DNA of 64,000 nucleotides from Lactobacillus johnsonii ATCC 33200 (GTDB lineage: Bacteria > Bacillota > Bacilli > Lactobacillales > Lactobacillaceae): assembly GCF_000159355.1 (NCBI RefSeq), contig NZ_GG670121.1, positions 486,940 to 550,939 on the forward strand, read 5' to 3'. The position numbers and the translations under genes were made by a program. The notes beneath the pieces are model-generated. The model was not told the DNA's origin. It saw nothing but the letters and a program-made list of their open reading frames with translations, and did no database searches. The first letter of the stretch is position 1. Every line of letters starts with the position of its first letter. Below are positions 8,897 to 17,901 of this stretch, one piece after another.

Positions 8897-8909
8897 AATG
8901 TTCGGATTT
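8897..8909 (-). promoter_or_regulatory. PurBox (PurR site)
   Basis: Minus-strand AAATCCGAACATT fits the Gram-positive PurBox AWWWCCGAACWWT at every position. Confidence 0.75.
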
Positions 8910-9130
8910 TAAAGGAAAATTTAATTTTAAATGATTAATTTATGTGTTTAATCATTTAAAAGCGAATCTTCAACTAAAATTATATCTAAATTATTAACTA
9001 TTTCAAGAATAAAAACTATAATTATTCGATTAAATCAAAAAAATATAGAATAATAGGTACAAAAATAAGAAAATTGTTTTAAAAGGCGAACAATATTTCC
9101 AAGGAAATAGAATATTTTATAATTTAGAAG

Positions 9131-9161
9131 TTGACCTTAACCTTACGTTAATTGATATCTT
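9131..9161 (+). promoter_or_regulatory. MerR-type promoter/operator
   Basis: TTGACC (-35) and TATCTT (-10) are 19 bp apart, the elongated spacer typical of MerR-activated promoters, and the spacer holds the dyad TTAAC-cttac-GTTAA. The promoter reads only into the MerR gene, so autoregulation is expected. Confidence 0.6.
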
Positions 9162-9181
9162 AAATCTGGGAGGTGAAAGTA

Positions 9182-9916
9182 ATGTCAGAGAGATACACCA
9201 TCGGAGAAGCAGCCAAGAAATTACAAGTGAGTACACGGACTTTAAGGTTTTATGAGGAAAAAGATCTAGTGAGGCCAGCTTATACTGAAGAAAATGGATA
9301 TCGTTTTTATGAAAAAGATCAGATAAGACAACTTGAATTAATTCTTTTTCTAAAAAAATTGGGATTTTCATTGAAACAAATAAAAATGCTCATTCAAGAT
9401 GAGCATGGGAATCAGTCACTGGAGTTATTGCTTAAAGAACAATACCAGGAGAATCAGCGGAAAATTGAGGAGATAAGTAAGAAACAAGCACAAATAAAAC
9501 ATTTGCAAAAAATAAAGTTGTCGCGTGCTGTATTAACCAATCACTCTGGCATTACAGATATTATGAGAAAAGAAAATAGACTTTCAGCTTTAAGAGATAA
9601 GATGTTAGTTTTTGGAGGACTTTTGTCAATAATTGAAATATTAGGGATCGGCATAGCATTTTATTTATATCATCTAAACCAAATAACTAGCTTTGTAATT
9701 GAAGTTTTTGGACTAGTAGTTATTATTTTTATGATGGCATTGGGATTGTCGCGATATTACTATGACAATGTTGAATATGTTTGTCCTAATTGCGGAGATG
9801 TATTTATTCCATCATTTTTGGCATTTAATTTAGCTCCGCATACGCCTAAGTTTAGAAAATTGACTTGTCCAAAATGCGGTAAAAGATCTTATTGTTTAGA
9901 AATTAGTAGAGAGTAA
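9182..9916 (+). CDS. Membrane-anchored MerR-family regulator with zinc ribbon
   Basis: 244 residues from the ATG at 9182, chosen over an upstream GTG because GGGAGGTG lies seven bases before it. Residues 5-70 are a MerR winged helix (YTIGEAAKKLQVSTRTLRFYEE, LGFSLKQIK). A charged coiled coil covers about 85-115. Two membrane helices follow (about 142-164 and 170-190), then a C-terminal zinc-ribbon-like module with CPNC at about 200 and CPKC at about 230. A one-component regulator carrying both membrane helices and a cysteine module is unusual; the signal could be metal, redox or envelope state. Only its own promoter carries an obvious MerR operator nearby. Confidence 0.82.
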   Translation: MSERYTIGEAAKKLQVSTRTLRFYEEKDLVRPAYTEENGYRFYEKDQIRQLELILFLKKLGFSLKQIKMLIQDEHGNQSLELLLKEQYQENQRKIEEISKKQAQIKHLQKIKLSRAVLTNHSGITDIMRKENRLSALRDKMLVFGGLLSIIEILGIGIAFYLYHLNQITSFVIEVFGLVVIIFMMALGLSRYYYDNVEYVCPNCGDVFIPSFLAFNLAPHTPKFRKLTCPKCGKRSYCLEISRE

Positions 9917-9957
9917 AACAATATTTAAAATTGACAGAAAATTTTTTGATTAACCAA

Positions 9958-9988
9958 GAAAAAGCCCGCGCATCAGCACGAGCTTTTC
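9958..9988. terminator. Bidirectional terminator
   Basis: AAAAAGCCCGCGC-atca-GCACGAGCTTTT hairpin between the MerR gene and the third purine permease. Confidence 0.8.
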
Positions 9989-10002
9989 TCTTGAGTTTCA
10001 AT

Positions 10003-11313
10003 CTATTTAAAATTCAATACCCATAAGAAGATGATAAATACTACAAACAGTACCCACATCATTGGGCTAACTTCTTTACCACGCTTTGCAGAAACCATAC
10101 AAATTGGGTAAGTAATCATTCCTAATGCCAAACCGTCCGAAATTGAGTAAGTAAGAGGCATACCAAGTAAGATTAAAAATGCAGGTACGGCAATTTCTAA
10201 CTTGTTCCAGTGAATATGTGCGGTATTTTGTGCCATTAAAACTCCGACGATTATTAACGCAGGAGCAGTTACTTGTGTAGTAAAGACACCAAGTAGTGGA
10301 CTAAAAATCATTGAGATCAAGAAGAAAATGGCTACAAAGACAGCGGTTAAACCAGAACGACCACCAACAGCAATACCAGCACTTGATTCGACAAAGGCAC
10401 CAACTGGTGAAGTACCGAAGATTGAACCAAACATCATGGCAGTTGAGTCAGCAGCTAATGCTTTACCGACACGTGGCATTTTATTATTTTTCATAAAGCC
10501 AGCTTGTTGAGCAAGACCGATTAAAGTACCGGCAGTATCAAAGAATGTAACAAGTAAGAAAGTTAAAACAACAACCCACATCTGCAAAGAGTTAATATCT
10601 TTAACGTGGAAAATTGCCTGGCCAAAAGTTGGAGCTAAGCTTGGTGCTAAAGAGATAAACTTATGAGGAACGGCAATTTGACCGGTACAAATTCCAAAGA
10701 TTGATGCGACAATCATTCCAATAAAAATAGCACCTGGGACGCCTAAGATCATCAAGATTACTGTAACAATTAAACCAAAAATAGTAATCCAAACGAGTGG
10801 ATTATGAAGTGATCCTAAACCAACTAAAGTTGATTTATTAGCAACGATTAAGCCACCGTTTTGTAATCCAAGAAAGGCGATAAATAAACCAATACCGGAA
10901 GAAATGGCAAATTTTAAGTCTGAAGGAATTGAATCAATAATCTTTTCTCTTAGCTTAAATAAGGTAATTAAAATAAAGATAATTGATGCAACAAAAACAC
11001 TAGCTAAGGCAGTTTCCCAGGATACTTTCATGCCAATACATACTGTGTAAGCAAAGAATGCGTTAATACCTAAAGCAGGTGCTTCACCGATCGGGTAGTT
11101 AGCCACAATTCCCATGATTGCTGTACCAAGAGCAGCTGCTAAAGCAGTAGCTGTAAAGACAGCTCCGGTATTCATTCCGCTAGCGCCAAGAACGCTAGGG
11201 TTAACGAAAAGAATATATGACATACTAATAAAAGTAGTTAACCCAGCAATAAATTCAGTTCTAACATTAGTTCCTAACTTTTCTAAATGAAAGTAGTTTT
11301 TTATAAAATTCAT
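10003..11313 (-). CDS. NCS2-family purine permease (copy 3)
   Basis: 436 residues, very close to the copy at 7567-8877 in landmarks (TTFISMSYILFVNP, ALGINAFFAYTV, TFFDTAGTLIGL, GAFVESSAGIAVGGRSG). RBS GGAGG precedes the ATG. Monocistronic between two terminators/promoter regions, with a PurBox-like site upstream. Likely a purine base importer; which base each of the three paralogues prefers cannot be read from sequence. Confidence 0.88.
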   Translation of the reverse strand: MNFIKNYFHLEKLGTNVRTEFIAGLTTFISMSYILFVNPSVLGASGMNTGAVFTATALAAALGTAIMGIVANYPIGEAPALGINAFFAYTVCIGMKVSWETALASVFVASIIFILITLFKLREKIIDSIPSDLKFAISSGIGLFIAFLGLQNGGLIVANKSTLVGLGSLHNPLVWITIFGLIVTVILMILGVPGAIFIGMIVASIFGICTGQIAVPHKFISLAPSLAPTFGQAIFHVKDINSLQMWVVVLTFLLVTFFDTAGTLIGLAQQAGFMKNNKMPRVGKALAADSTAMMFGSIFGTSPVGAFVESSAGIAVGGRSGLTAVFVAIFFLISMIFSPLLGVFTTQVTAPALIIVGVLMAQNTAHIHWNKLEIAVPAFLILLGMPLTYSISDGLALGMITYPICMVSAKRGKEVSPMMWVLFVVFIIFLWVLNFK

Positions 11314-11329
11314 TTTGTCCTCCAGACAT

Positions 11330-11342
11330 AATGTTCGTTTTT
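11330..11342 (-). promoter_or_regulatory. PurBox-like site
   Basis: Minus-strand AAAAACGAACATT matches AWWWCCGAACWWT with one mismatch in the CC pair; it lies at nearly the same distance from the start codon as the PurBox of the sister permease gene. Confidence 0.55.
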
Positions 11343-11555
11343 AAGCTTTAAATAAGCAACTTTTATAGTGTAGCATCCCCATAAATAAATGTAAACGCGA
11401 ATTTTAGCGATAAAAGGTTGTAAAAACTTTCTGAAAGTAAATCTTATAAGAGATAGTGAATTATTTCATAAGAGCTTTTGCTTAATCCACTAATAAAATA
11501 GTTTTAAAATTAAGGTGTAAGAAAACGTTTGTTATAAAAATTAGAGGAATGTACG

Positions 11556-12785
11556 ATGACAACTTACTATAAGGGCTTCCCACAAAGTACAAGAGAAGAA
11601 AAGTTACATATGGTTAACTTAGATGAACTGGAGCATGAAGCAAAATATGTAATGCCAGAGGCAGCCTATTATTATGTAGCTAGTGGTGCTGAAAATGAAT
11701 GGACTTGGCGAAATAACACTCAAGCATTTAATCATTTTCAAATAGTTCCTCGAGCTTTGACTGGAATGCAAAACCCTGAACTTAATACTGAGTTTTTAGG
11801 GAAGAGCCCGGTTATGATTTGTCCAATTGCATGCCACGGTATTGCAAACGCTGAAGCAGAAATTGATACTGCAAAAGGTGCAAAAGCTGCTGGGGCCTTA
11901 TTTGCGATGAGTACCTATGCAAATAAGAGTGTACAAGAAGTACAAAGTGCAGTAGGGGATTCTCCTAGATTTATGCAACTATATTTAAGCAAAAACTGGG
12001 ACTTTAATAAGATGGTAATTGAAGAATCAGTTAAAGCTGGTTTTACGGGATTTTTCTTAACAGTAGATGCTTTAGTTAGTGGATATCGTGAAGCTAACTT
12101 ACGAACTAACTTTACTTATCCGGTACCTTTGGCTTTCTTTAATGAATGGAACGGTGGAAAGGGTGAAGGACAAAGCGTTGCACAAATGTATGCTTCGTCG
12201 GCTCAAAATATTGGACCAGATGATATTCATAAAATAAAGAAAATTGCTGATGTTCCTGTAATTGTTAAAGGAGTTGAATGTGCTGAAGACGCTATGCTTG
12301 CTGTTGGGGCTGGAGCAGATGGGATCGTAGTTTCTAATCACGGCGGACGCGAAGTAGATGGCGCTCCTGCGACGATTGATGTTTTACCTGAAATTGCTAA
12401 GGCAGTAAGAAGCTCAAATCATCGTGTTCCAGTTATTCTTGATGGCGGCGTTCGTCGCGGCTCTCATGTCTTTAAAGCATTAGCATTAGGTGCAGACTTA
12501 GTCGGTATTGGGCGCCCATTCTTATATGGCTTAACACTTGGTGGTGCACAAGGTGTTCAATCAGTTATTGAGCAATTAAATAAGGAATTATTGATTGATA
12601 TGCAATTAACCGTCTGTAAGACAATTGAAGATATTAAACATGCGAAGATTGATCATATTAATTACAGTGCTGACTGGGGCATTTCTTCAACTAGCAGAAG
12701 CGTGATGAAACCATATCCTGTTACTAAGGAAAATCAGTTAACAGGTGAAGCAGCTGATGCTGTAAGTGGTGCCTCAAGACATTGA
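11556..12785 (+). CDS. FMN-dependent lactate oxidase with flavinylation-like C-terminus
   Basis: 409-residue cytoplasmic alpha-hydroxyacid-oxidising flavoenzyme expected to convert L-lactate and O2 to pyruvate and H2O2. Family residues visible: AYYYVASGAE near residue 40, QLYLSKN (active-site Tyr) near 145, the FMN-contacting VIVKGV Lys near 235, and SNHGGREVDGAP with the catalytic His/Arg near 255-260, then DGGVRRG and GRPFLYG. The length and the Ala-containing SGAE loop resemble lactate oxidases more than dehydrogenases. The last 13 residues read GEAADAVSGASRH; DAVSGAS fits the ApbE flavin-transfer motif D(G/A)x(S/T)GA(S/T), which is not part of the canonical fold. Monocistronic. Oxidase rather than dehydrogenase is inferred. 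Confidence 0.88.
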   Translation: MTTYYKGFPQSTREEKLHMVNLDELEHEAKYVMPEAAYYYVASGAENEWTWRNNTQAFNHFQIVPRALTGMQNPELNTEFLGKSPVMICPIACHGIANAEAEIDTAKGAKAAGALFAMSTYANKSVQEVQSAVGDSPRFMQLYLSKNWDFNKMVIEESVKAGFTGFFLTVDALVSGYREANLRTNFTYPVPLAFFNEWNGGKGEGQSVAQMYASSAQNIGPDDIHKIKKIADVPVIVKGVECAEDAMLAVGAGADGIVVSNHGGREVDGAPATIDVLPEIAKAVRSSNHRVPVILDGGVRRGSHVFKALALGADLVGIGRPFLYGLTLGGAQGVQSVIEQLNKELLIDMQLTVCKTIEDIKHAKIDHINYSADWGISSTSRSVMKPYPVTKENQLTGEAADAVSGASRH

Positions 12786-12803
12786 TTGTTAGGATTAAAA
12801 AAT

Positions 12804-12838
12804 AAAAACTGCGATCCATATTGGACCGCAGTTTTGCT
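12804..12838. terminator. Bidirectional terminator
   Basis: AAAACTGCG-ATCC / TGGA-CCGCAGTTTT hairpin between lactate oxidase and the kinase pair. Confidence 0.85.
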
Positions 12839-13513
12839 TTATTTAACTAAATTAGGTTTCCAGTCGTCTTCAAGTTTACCCATTTCTTTGAGCTTAGCCA
12901 CAATTTGATTTAGGACTTCTTGCCGATCTTCTTCACTTGCCATGAAATCAAGTTTATCACCATCAATAGTCATTTTTGGTGAATAGTCATACTTCTCATA
13001 CCAAGGTTTGTAATAACGAAGTAGACGCTTGTAGTAATCTTCTAGAGTCGGATCATAACTCAATTGTTCATAGTTACGACCGCGTTTTTGAATTCTCTTG
13101 AGCATTGTATCATATGAGACATCGATATGAACAAGGAGATCAGGATTCTTCTTAGGCATCCGATCTAATTCACTCATCATATTGTGCAAGAGCTCATAAT
13201 AAGTGTCGACTTCTTCTGGAGTAGCACGCCCAATATCTGCATTCATTTGGAAGAAAAGAGCATCTTCGTAGATAGAACGGTCAAGTACATTATTATCATC
13301 AGTTAAGGCTGACTTAATACTTTGAAAACGAGTATTTAAGAAATAAACTTGCAGTAAAAAGGCATATTTTTTAGGGTTTTCATAGAATAATGGCAAAACA
13401 GGATTGTCATCTACACTTTCATAAAAGGGATTAGTACCCAAATATTTAGATAAGATACCTGTTAGACTGGATTTTCCGGCTCCAATGGGCCCGCTTAATA
13501 CAATAACTGTCAT
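12839..13513 (-). CDS. Deoxyguanosine kinase subunit (dNK family)
   Basis: 224 residues from the ATG at 13513 (the GTG at 13516 is only two bases after the AAGGA site). P-loop GPIGAGKSS at about 8-16, DRS motif ([12 protein letters not shown]) near 83, and the LID region with [11 protein letters not shown] near 135. It is the second gene of a tandem pair whose first 18 residues are identical. The pair matches the Lactobacillus acidophilus R-26 heterodimer of deoxyguanosine and deoxyadenosine kinase used to salvage purine deoxynucleosides; the longer subunit is, as I recall, the dGK. The dGK/dAK assignment is from memory of lengths and is moderately sure. Confidence 0.82.
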   Translation of the reverse strand: MTVIVLSGPIGAGKSSLTGILSKYLGTNPFYESVDDNPVLPLFYENPKKYAFLLQVYFLNTRFQSIKSALTDDNNVLDRSIYEDALFFQMNADIGRATPEEVDTYYELLHNMMSELDRMPKKNPDLLVHIDVSYDTMLKRIQKRGRNYEQLSYDPTLEDYYKRLLRYYKPWYEKYDYSPKMTIDGDKLDFMASEEDRQEVLNQIVAKLKEMGKLEDDWKPNLVK

Positions 13514-13534
13514 CACGTTCCTTCTATTCGTTAA

Positions 13535-14182
13535 CTAGTTCAAATTACCTATATCAGTAAGTTTCTGATCGATTGTGCTGATAACTTTCTTTCGCGCATC
13601 TTCATTGGCAACAAAGTCGTATTTATCACCATCAATCATCATCTTAGGGGATGCATTATATTTTTCGTACCAAGGCTCGTAATATGATAAAAGGCGAGCA
13701 TAGTAATCTTTTAAACTTGGATCGGTTGACAATTGTTCAAACTTACGACCACGTTTTTGAATTCGATGAAGCATAGTATCAAGAGAAACATGAATGTAAA
13801 TTAAAAGATCTGGTTTTTTACTTGGATTACCAGGTGCTTGCTCCATCATATTCTCAAGTAAACTATCATAAATCTTGAATTCCGTAGGATCAGCAATACC
13901 ACTGTCAACATTCATTTTGAAAAATAGGGCATCTTCATAAATGGAACGATCGGACACGCTGTTATGATCGCGAATAGCTTGGTTAATTTGAGCCAAACGA
14001 TGGTTTAAAAGATAAGTGTTTAAAAGAAAAGTATAGTGAGCCATATCTTTATAATAAAGTGGCAAAATTGGATTGTTATCTACACCCTCATAAAAGGCTT
14101 GAGTACCTAAATGTTCGGCAAGAAGACTGGTTAAACTGGATTTTCCGGCTCCAATGGGCCCGCTCAATACAATAACTGTCAT
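13535..14182 (-). CDS. Deoxyadenosine kinase subunit (dNK family)
   Basis: 215 residues from the ATG at 14182, chosen over the GTG three bases upstream for spacing from AAGA. P-loop [20 protein letters not shown] and [11 protein letters not shown] mirror the neighbouring kinase. Conserved N-terminus identical to its partner shows recent or selected similarity, as in the known heterodimer in which the N-terminal peptide binds the feedback inhibitor dNTP. First gene of the pair; 21 bp separate its stop from the next start. Likely dAK, which in the R-26 enzyme also accepts deoxycytidine. Confidence 0.82.
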   Translation of the reverse strand: MTVIVLSGPIGAGKSSLTSLLAEHLGTQAFYEGVDNNPILPLYYKDMAHYTFLLNTYLLNHRLAQINQAIRDHNSVSDRSIYEDALFFKMNVDSGIADPTEFKIYDSLLENMMEQAPGNPSKKPDLLIYIHVSLDTMLHRIQKRGRKFEQLSTDPSLKDYYARLLSYYEPWYEKYNASPKMMIDGDKYDFVANEDARKKVISTIDQKLTDIGNLN

Positions 14183-14345
14183 CACGTTCTTTCTACAATA
14201 TATAGTTTGCTTTAATAGTGTAATTCAATATCTGGTAGGTAGGCAAGCTATTTTTAAAAAAAGAGTTAGGTGAAAAAGTCAAGAGTAGATCTGAAAAAAT
14301 ATAGATTAAGGAGAAAAGAATTCTACTAATTTCATTCAATCAAAT

Positions 14346-14381
14346 AAAAAACGAACTAATCTAAAAAGATTAATTCGCTTA
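14346..14381 (-). terminator. nagB terminator
   Basis: Minus-strand CGAATTAATCT / AGATTAGTTCG stem followed by TTTTTT. Confidence 0.8.
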
Positions 14382-14405
14382 AGTAAACGGTCTGATTAAT
14401 GAGGA

Positions 14406-15125
14406 TTAATTTCTATATTTTGGATCAAGTTTTGCGGCAGCAACTTTATCACAAATAACTGTTACATCTGGGTGATCTTGTAAGATAGATGCTGGCACTT
14501 CTTCAGTAACAGGGCCTTCAACTAAGGCTTTAACTGCATCTTGTTTTGATTCGCCAAATGCAAGTAAAACAATCTTCTTACTTTGCATAATGGATTTAAT
14601 TCCCATACAAATGGCTTGACGAGGAACTTCATCTTCGTTATCAAAGAAACGTGAATTAGCTTTAATAGTGCTCTCAGTTAATTGAACTTTATGAGTTAAG
14701 CTGCCAAATGGAGTGCCTGGTTCGTTAAAAGCGATATGGCCATTTCTACCGATACCGAGGATTTGGATATCAATAGGATTAGCAGCAATAATGTCGTTAT
14801 AACGATCAACTTCTTCATCGATATCCTTGGCCATTCCATTTGGAATATAAGAATGCTTAAATGGCTTCTTATCAAATAAGTGCTTTTGCATGAAATAGTG
14901 ATAACTTTGATCATTATCTGGATTTAAGCCATAGTATTCATCTAGGTTGATACTAGTCATATCAGAGAAGTCTAGGTTACTGTCACACATATCGTCATAC
15001 ATTGGGATTGGGGAAGAACCAGTTGCTAAGCCTAAAACTTTATCGCCATCTTCCATCCCCTTTTTAATAATTTCAAATGCCTTAGTGCCGCCTTCAATAT
15101 TATCTTTAGTTACGATGATTTTCAT
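14406..15125 (-). CDS. nagB: Glucosamine-6-phosphate deaminase NagB
   Basis: 239 residues, the length of monomeric Gram-positive Nag[13 protein letters not shown] near 33-44 binds the phosphate, the [10 protein letters not shown] segment contains the catalytic Asp near 62, and [17 protein letters not shown] near 125-141 holds the second Asn/His active-site cluster. It converts glucosamine-6-P to fructose-6-P and ammonia, linking amino-sugar breakdown to glycolysis. RBS AGGAGG. Two NagR-type operators overlap its promoter region, so it should be induced by GlcNAc or GlcN phosphates. Confidence 0.95.
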   Translation of the reverse strand: MKIIVTKDNIEGGTKAFEIIKKGMEDGDKVLGLATGSSPIPMYDDMCDSNLDFSDMTSINLDEYYGLNPDNDQSYHYFMQKHLFDKKPFKHSYIPNGMAKDIDEEVDRYNDIIAANPIDIQILGIGRNGHIAFNEPGTPFGSLTHKVQLTESTIKANSRFFDNEDEVPRQAICMGIKSIMQSKKIVLLAFGESKQDAVKALVEGPVTEEVPASILQDHPDVTVICDKVAAAKLDPKYRN

Positions 15126-15144
15126 AATATATACCTCCTCATTT

Positions 15145-15160
15145 ATTGGTCTAGTCCATT
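15145..15160 (-). promoter_or_regulatory. NagR/YvoA-type operator 1
   Basis: ATTGGTCTAGTCCATT resembles the GntR-family NagR palindrome ATTGGTCTAGACCAAT; left half exact, right half imperfect. Lies between the nagB RBS and the second copy. Confidence 0.75.
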
Positions 15161-15172
15161 ATAAAATATAAA

Positions 15173-15188
15173 ATTGGTCTAGTCAACT
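15173..15188 (-). promoter_or_regulatory. NagR/YvoA-type operator 2
   Basis: ATTGGTCTAGTCAACT, the same left half repeated in direct orientation 28 bp away. The pair brackets the likely nagB promoter. Confidence 0.7.
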
Positions 15189-15251
15189 TAAACCGCTAAC
15201 ATTTTTAATTTTATTTTTTTCTGCGGTAAAATTTAGGTGAGGTGAGAAGAG

Positions 15252-16091
15252 ATGGAGAAGAGTTTTCAGGAAAGTAATTTATCAGGTTTAGGTATGGGAA
15301 CTTGGGGAATCGGCGAAGACGCTTCAAAGAAAAAAGATGAACTTGCTGCCCTTCGTTATGGCTTAGATCATGGAATTAAAGTAATCGATACTGCGGAAAT
15401 GTATGGTGAAGGAAAAAGTGAAAAGCTAATTGGCGAGGCAATTAGAGGGTATGACCGAAGTAAAATCTTTTTAATTTCGAAATTTTATCCATATCATGCT
15501 TCTCCAGAATTAGAGCGGCAAAGCTTAGAAAAAAGCTTAAAAAAATTAGGAACTGATTATTTAGATTTATATTTACTCCACTGGCGGGGAGACAAGCGTT
15601 TATCTGAAACGGTTCGGGGACTTAAAGAATTACAAAAAGAAGGACTAATTCGTCATTGGGGTGTGTCAAATTTTGACGTGACTGATTTAGAAGAACTATT
15701 TAGCGTTCCTGGCGGAAAAGACTGCTTTGCTAATGAAGACCTATATAATCTATCTGAGCGAGGGGTAGAATACGACGTTTTACCTTGGCAGGAAAAACAC
15801 GGCGTCGGCTTTATTGGATATTCTCCATTTAATTCAGGTAAGGGTGATTCAATCAGAATTACTAATAATCTTAAGATTGTTGCTCGCGCTCACCATGTAA
15901 CGCCGCATCAAGTGATGCTTGCTTGGACTTGGAGAAATGGAAATATTTTATCTATTCCAAAAGCAGGCAGTATTGAGCATATGAAAGAGAATATTGCTGC
16001 TAAAGATATTAAGTTATCTCCGGATGAAATAAAATTAATTGATAATGACTTTCCGCAACCGACTGAAAAAATGCCGCTTGCGATGATATAA
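15252..16091 (+). CDS. Aldo/keto reductase
   Basis: 279-residue TIM-barrel NAD(P)H oxidoreductase. The catalytic tetrad is recognisable: Asp in VIDTAEMYGEG (about 46), Tyr of AEMY (about 51), Lys of ISKFYP (about 78) and His of LLHWRGD (about 114). GVSNF near 139 and the cofactor-binding IPKAG...HMKENI near 236-246 are also present. RBS GAGGTGAG. Monocistronic and divergent from nagB. The natural carbonyl substrate is not predictable. Confidence 0.9.
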   Translation: MEKSFQESNLSGLGMGTWGIGEDASKKKDELAALRYGLDHGIKVIDTAEMYGEGKSEKLIGEAIRGYDRSKIFLISKFYPYHASPELERQSLEKSLKKLGTDYLDLYLLHWRGDKRLSETVRGLKELQKEGLIRHWGVSNFDVTDLEELFSVPGGKDCFANEDLYNLSERGVEYDVLPWQEKHGVGFIGYSPFNSGKGDSIRITNNLKIVARAHHVTPHQVMLAWTWRNGNILSIPKAGSIEHMKENIAAKDIKLSPDEIKLIDNDFPQPTEKMPLAMI

Positions 16092-16126
16092 GGGTGAAAT
16101 GAAAGAAAATTATTTAAAAGTAACTG

Positions 16127-16160
16127 AAAAAGCTCTACCTGCGTAAAGGTAGAGCTTTTT
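16127..16160. terminator. Bidirectional terminator
   Basis: AAAAAGCTCTACCT / AGGTAGAGCTTTTT hairpin after the aldo/keto reductase gene. Confidence 0.88.
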
Positions 16161-16187
16161 ACGTATTACAAATGAGTTAGAACTGTT

Positions 16188-16919
16188 TTATCTATATGCA
16201 GTATAAGCAAAGTAAGCTGCTTGAATAAGAGCTAAAACGGCAATTCCTAAGCGAATAACTTTAACGGGAATATGACGCGCATGATGCGAGGACCGGAATA
16301 ACTCCCAATTAAGGCACCAATAGCCAATGGAATGGCGGAATCCCAATAAATTTTTGCAGTAAACATATAGATGATTAGGGCAACTAAGTTTGAAAGAGAC
16401 CCAATTATATTTTTCATAGCATTAACTGTTAAAAAATCGTCATCACTAATGGCGTTCAATATAACGATCATTAAAACGCCACTTGCTGCTCCAAAATATC
16501 CTGCATAGATACCAGTAATCACTAGGCAAAGTAAAGATATAATTTGAAGAAGCCGGTTATTACCATCTTTTTCCAGATGAATTTCCCCACTGAATAAAAT
16601 CATTAGACCAGAAAAAGCGATACAAAATGGAACAATTTTTTCGAATATTTTCCCGGGAAATTGTATTAAAAGCATACATCCTAAAGCTGATCCAACAATT
16701 GTAAAGATTGAATAGAAACTTACTTCTTTCCAATGCCCTTTTAATTCTTTTAGGGATGATGCAGTTGAACCAACTCCAGTCCAAATTAAGGCAGCATCAT
16801 TGGTTGTATTGGCATATACGGGTGGAATTCCAACTGATAAAAGTATTGGGTAAGTTGCTAGCGATTGTTGATAGGAGGCCTCCTAAAATTAAATAAACAA
16901 ATAAGAAAAAAGGACTCAT
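16188..16919 (-). pseudogene. TauE/SafE (TSUP) family permease, two frameshifts
   Basis: Reading the minus strand, an ATG at 16919 (RBS GGAGAGGTG) opens a TSUP-like N-terminus (LILGGLLSTIASNLP). Near 16845-16860 the frame shifts and the protein continues through LLSVGIPPVYANTTNDAALIW to a long membrane stretch with GIYAGYFGAASGVLM, the second TSUP repeat motif. Near 16268-16280 a second shift is needed to reach the expected end IPVKVIRLGIAVLALIQAAYFAY, stopping at 16188. Intact length would be about 244 residues, normal for the family. The breaks are not in homopolymers. Members export sulfite or organic sulfonates or act as anion permeases; the gene here is probably dead. Confidence 0.8.
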
Positions 16920-16980
16920 AAATTCACCTCTCCTTGTAGATGTAAACATTACAATGGCAGGTATTATAAGCTCCTTACGT

Positions 16981-17886
16981 TTAGTCAGCAAGCTTCTTAT
17001 TTAAAACTTCAGCAACATTTCCGTCTGTAGCTGATAATAAATTTTTTGCTTGGCTAAGACTTTGATTGTTTTTAAGCATGATAATAGCTAGGCCAACATC
17101 GTTATTGGTTTCTTTCAATGTATCTAGAGCTTTTTCAATAGATACGTTGGTAGTTGCTTGAATAATTCGACAGGCACGGTCAATTAATTTGGAATTTGTT
17201 GGTTTAACATCAATCATAATGTTTTCATAGACTTTTCCTTGTTTAATCATTACCCCAGTAGAAATTATATTTAAAATCATCTTTTGAGCAGTTCCAGCTT
17301 TCATTCTGGTCGAACCAGTTATTACTTCAGGACCAACAACAGCTTCAATTGCTATATCAGCAGAACGTCCTATTTCTGAATCTTTTACACAGGCAATAGA
17401 AATAGTTAAAGCTCCAACTTCATTAGCATAAGAAAGCCCGCCAATGACATAGGGTGTACGTCCACTAGCTGCAAGACCTAAAACTATGTCTTTTTTATTT
17501 AACTTTAGAGCATTTAAATCTTTTTTAGCTAATTTTTGTGAATCTTCAGCTCCTTCGACTGCTACATACATAGCTCGCTTGCCGCCAGCAATAAGCCCAA
17601 TAGCTCGGTCTGGAGTAATTCCGTAAGTAGGAACTAGTTCAGCAGCGTCTAAAACACCAAGACGTCCACTTGTTCCAGCCCCGATATAGATTAAACGTCC
17701 ACCTTCATGGTAGCGAATAGCTGCTTCATCTATTGCCTGGGCAATTTTTTGATCTTGGTTCTCTACAGCTAAGGCAACTTTTTGATCTTCTTGATTAATG
17801 GTTTTTACCATATCCAGAGTTGACATTGAATCAATATGCATAGTTGCTGGATTACGTTGCTCTGTAGTTAAATTCTTGATTTCCAT
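16981..17886 (-). CDS. murQ: N-acetylmuramic acid 6-phosphate etherase MurQ
   Basis: 301 residues with a SIS sugar-phosphate domain: YIGAGTSGRLGVLDAAE near 70-86 and the highly conserved GSTRMKAGTAQK near 196-207. It cleaves the lactyl ether of MurNAc-6-P to GlcNAc-6-P and D-lactate in cell-wall sugar recycling; GlcNAc-6-P then feeds the NagA/NagB route. It lies downstream of a truncated class A-like serine hydrolase on the same strand and near a truncated EIIC, so this was once a muropeptide/MurNAc uptake locus. Upstream genes are damaged, and its promoter may have been lost with them. Confidence 0.94.
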   Translation of the reverse strand: MEIKNLTTEQRNPATMHIDSMSTLDMVKTINQEDQKVALAVENQDQKIAQAIDEAAIRYHEGGRLIYIGAGTSGRLGVLDAAELVPTYGITPDRAIGLIAGGKRAMYVAVEGAEDSQKLAKKDLNALKLNKKDIVLGLAASGRTPYVIGGLSYANEVGALTISIACVKDSEIGRSADIAIEAVVGPEVITGSTRMKAGTAQKMILNIISTGVMIKQGKVYENIMIDVKPTNSKLIDRACRIIQATTNVSIEKALDTLKETNNDVGLAIIMLKNNQSLSQAKNLLSATDGNVAEVLNKKLAD

Positions 17887-17901
17887 AGTAAATACTTCTT
17901 T

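Noticed and set aside
9173..9181. GTG start for the MerR regulator
   Set aside because: It overlaps the GGAGGTG ribosome binding site of the ATG at 9182.
11519..11534. cre-like site (AAGAAAACGTTTG) upstream of lactate oxidase
   Set aside because: Only the central CG and left half fit; the right half misses the conserved CA, so CcpA control is not supported here.
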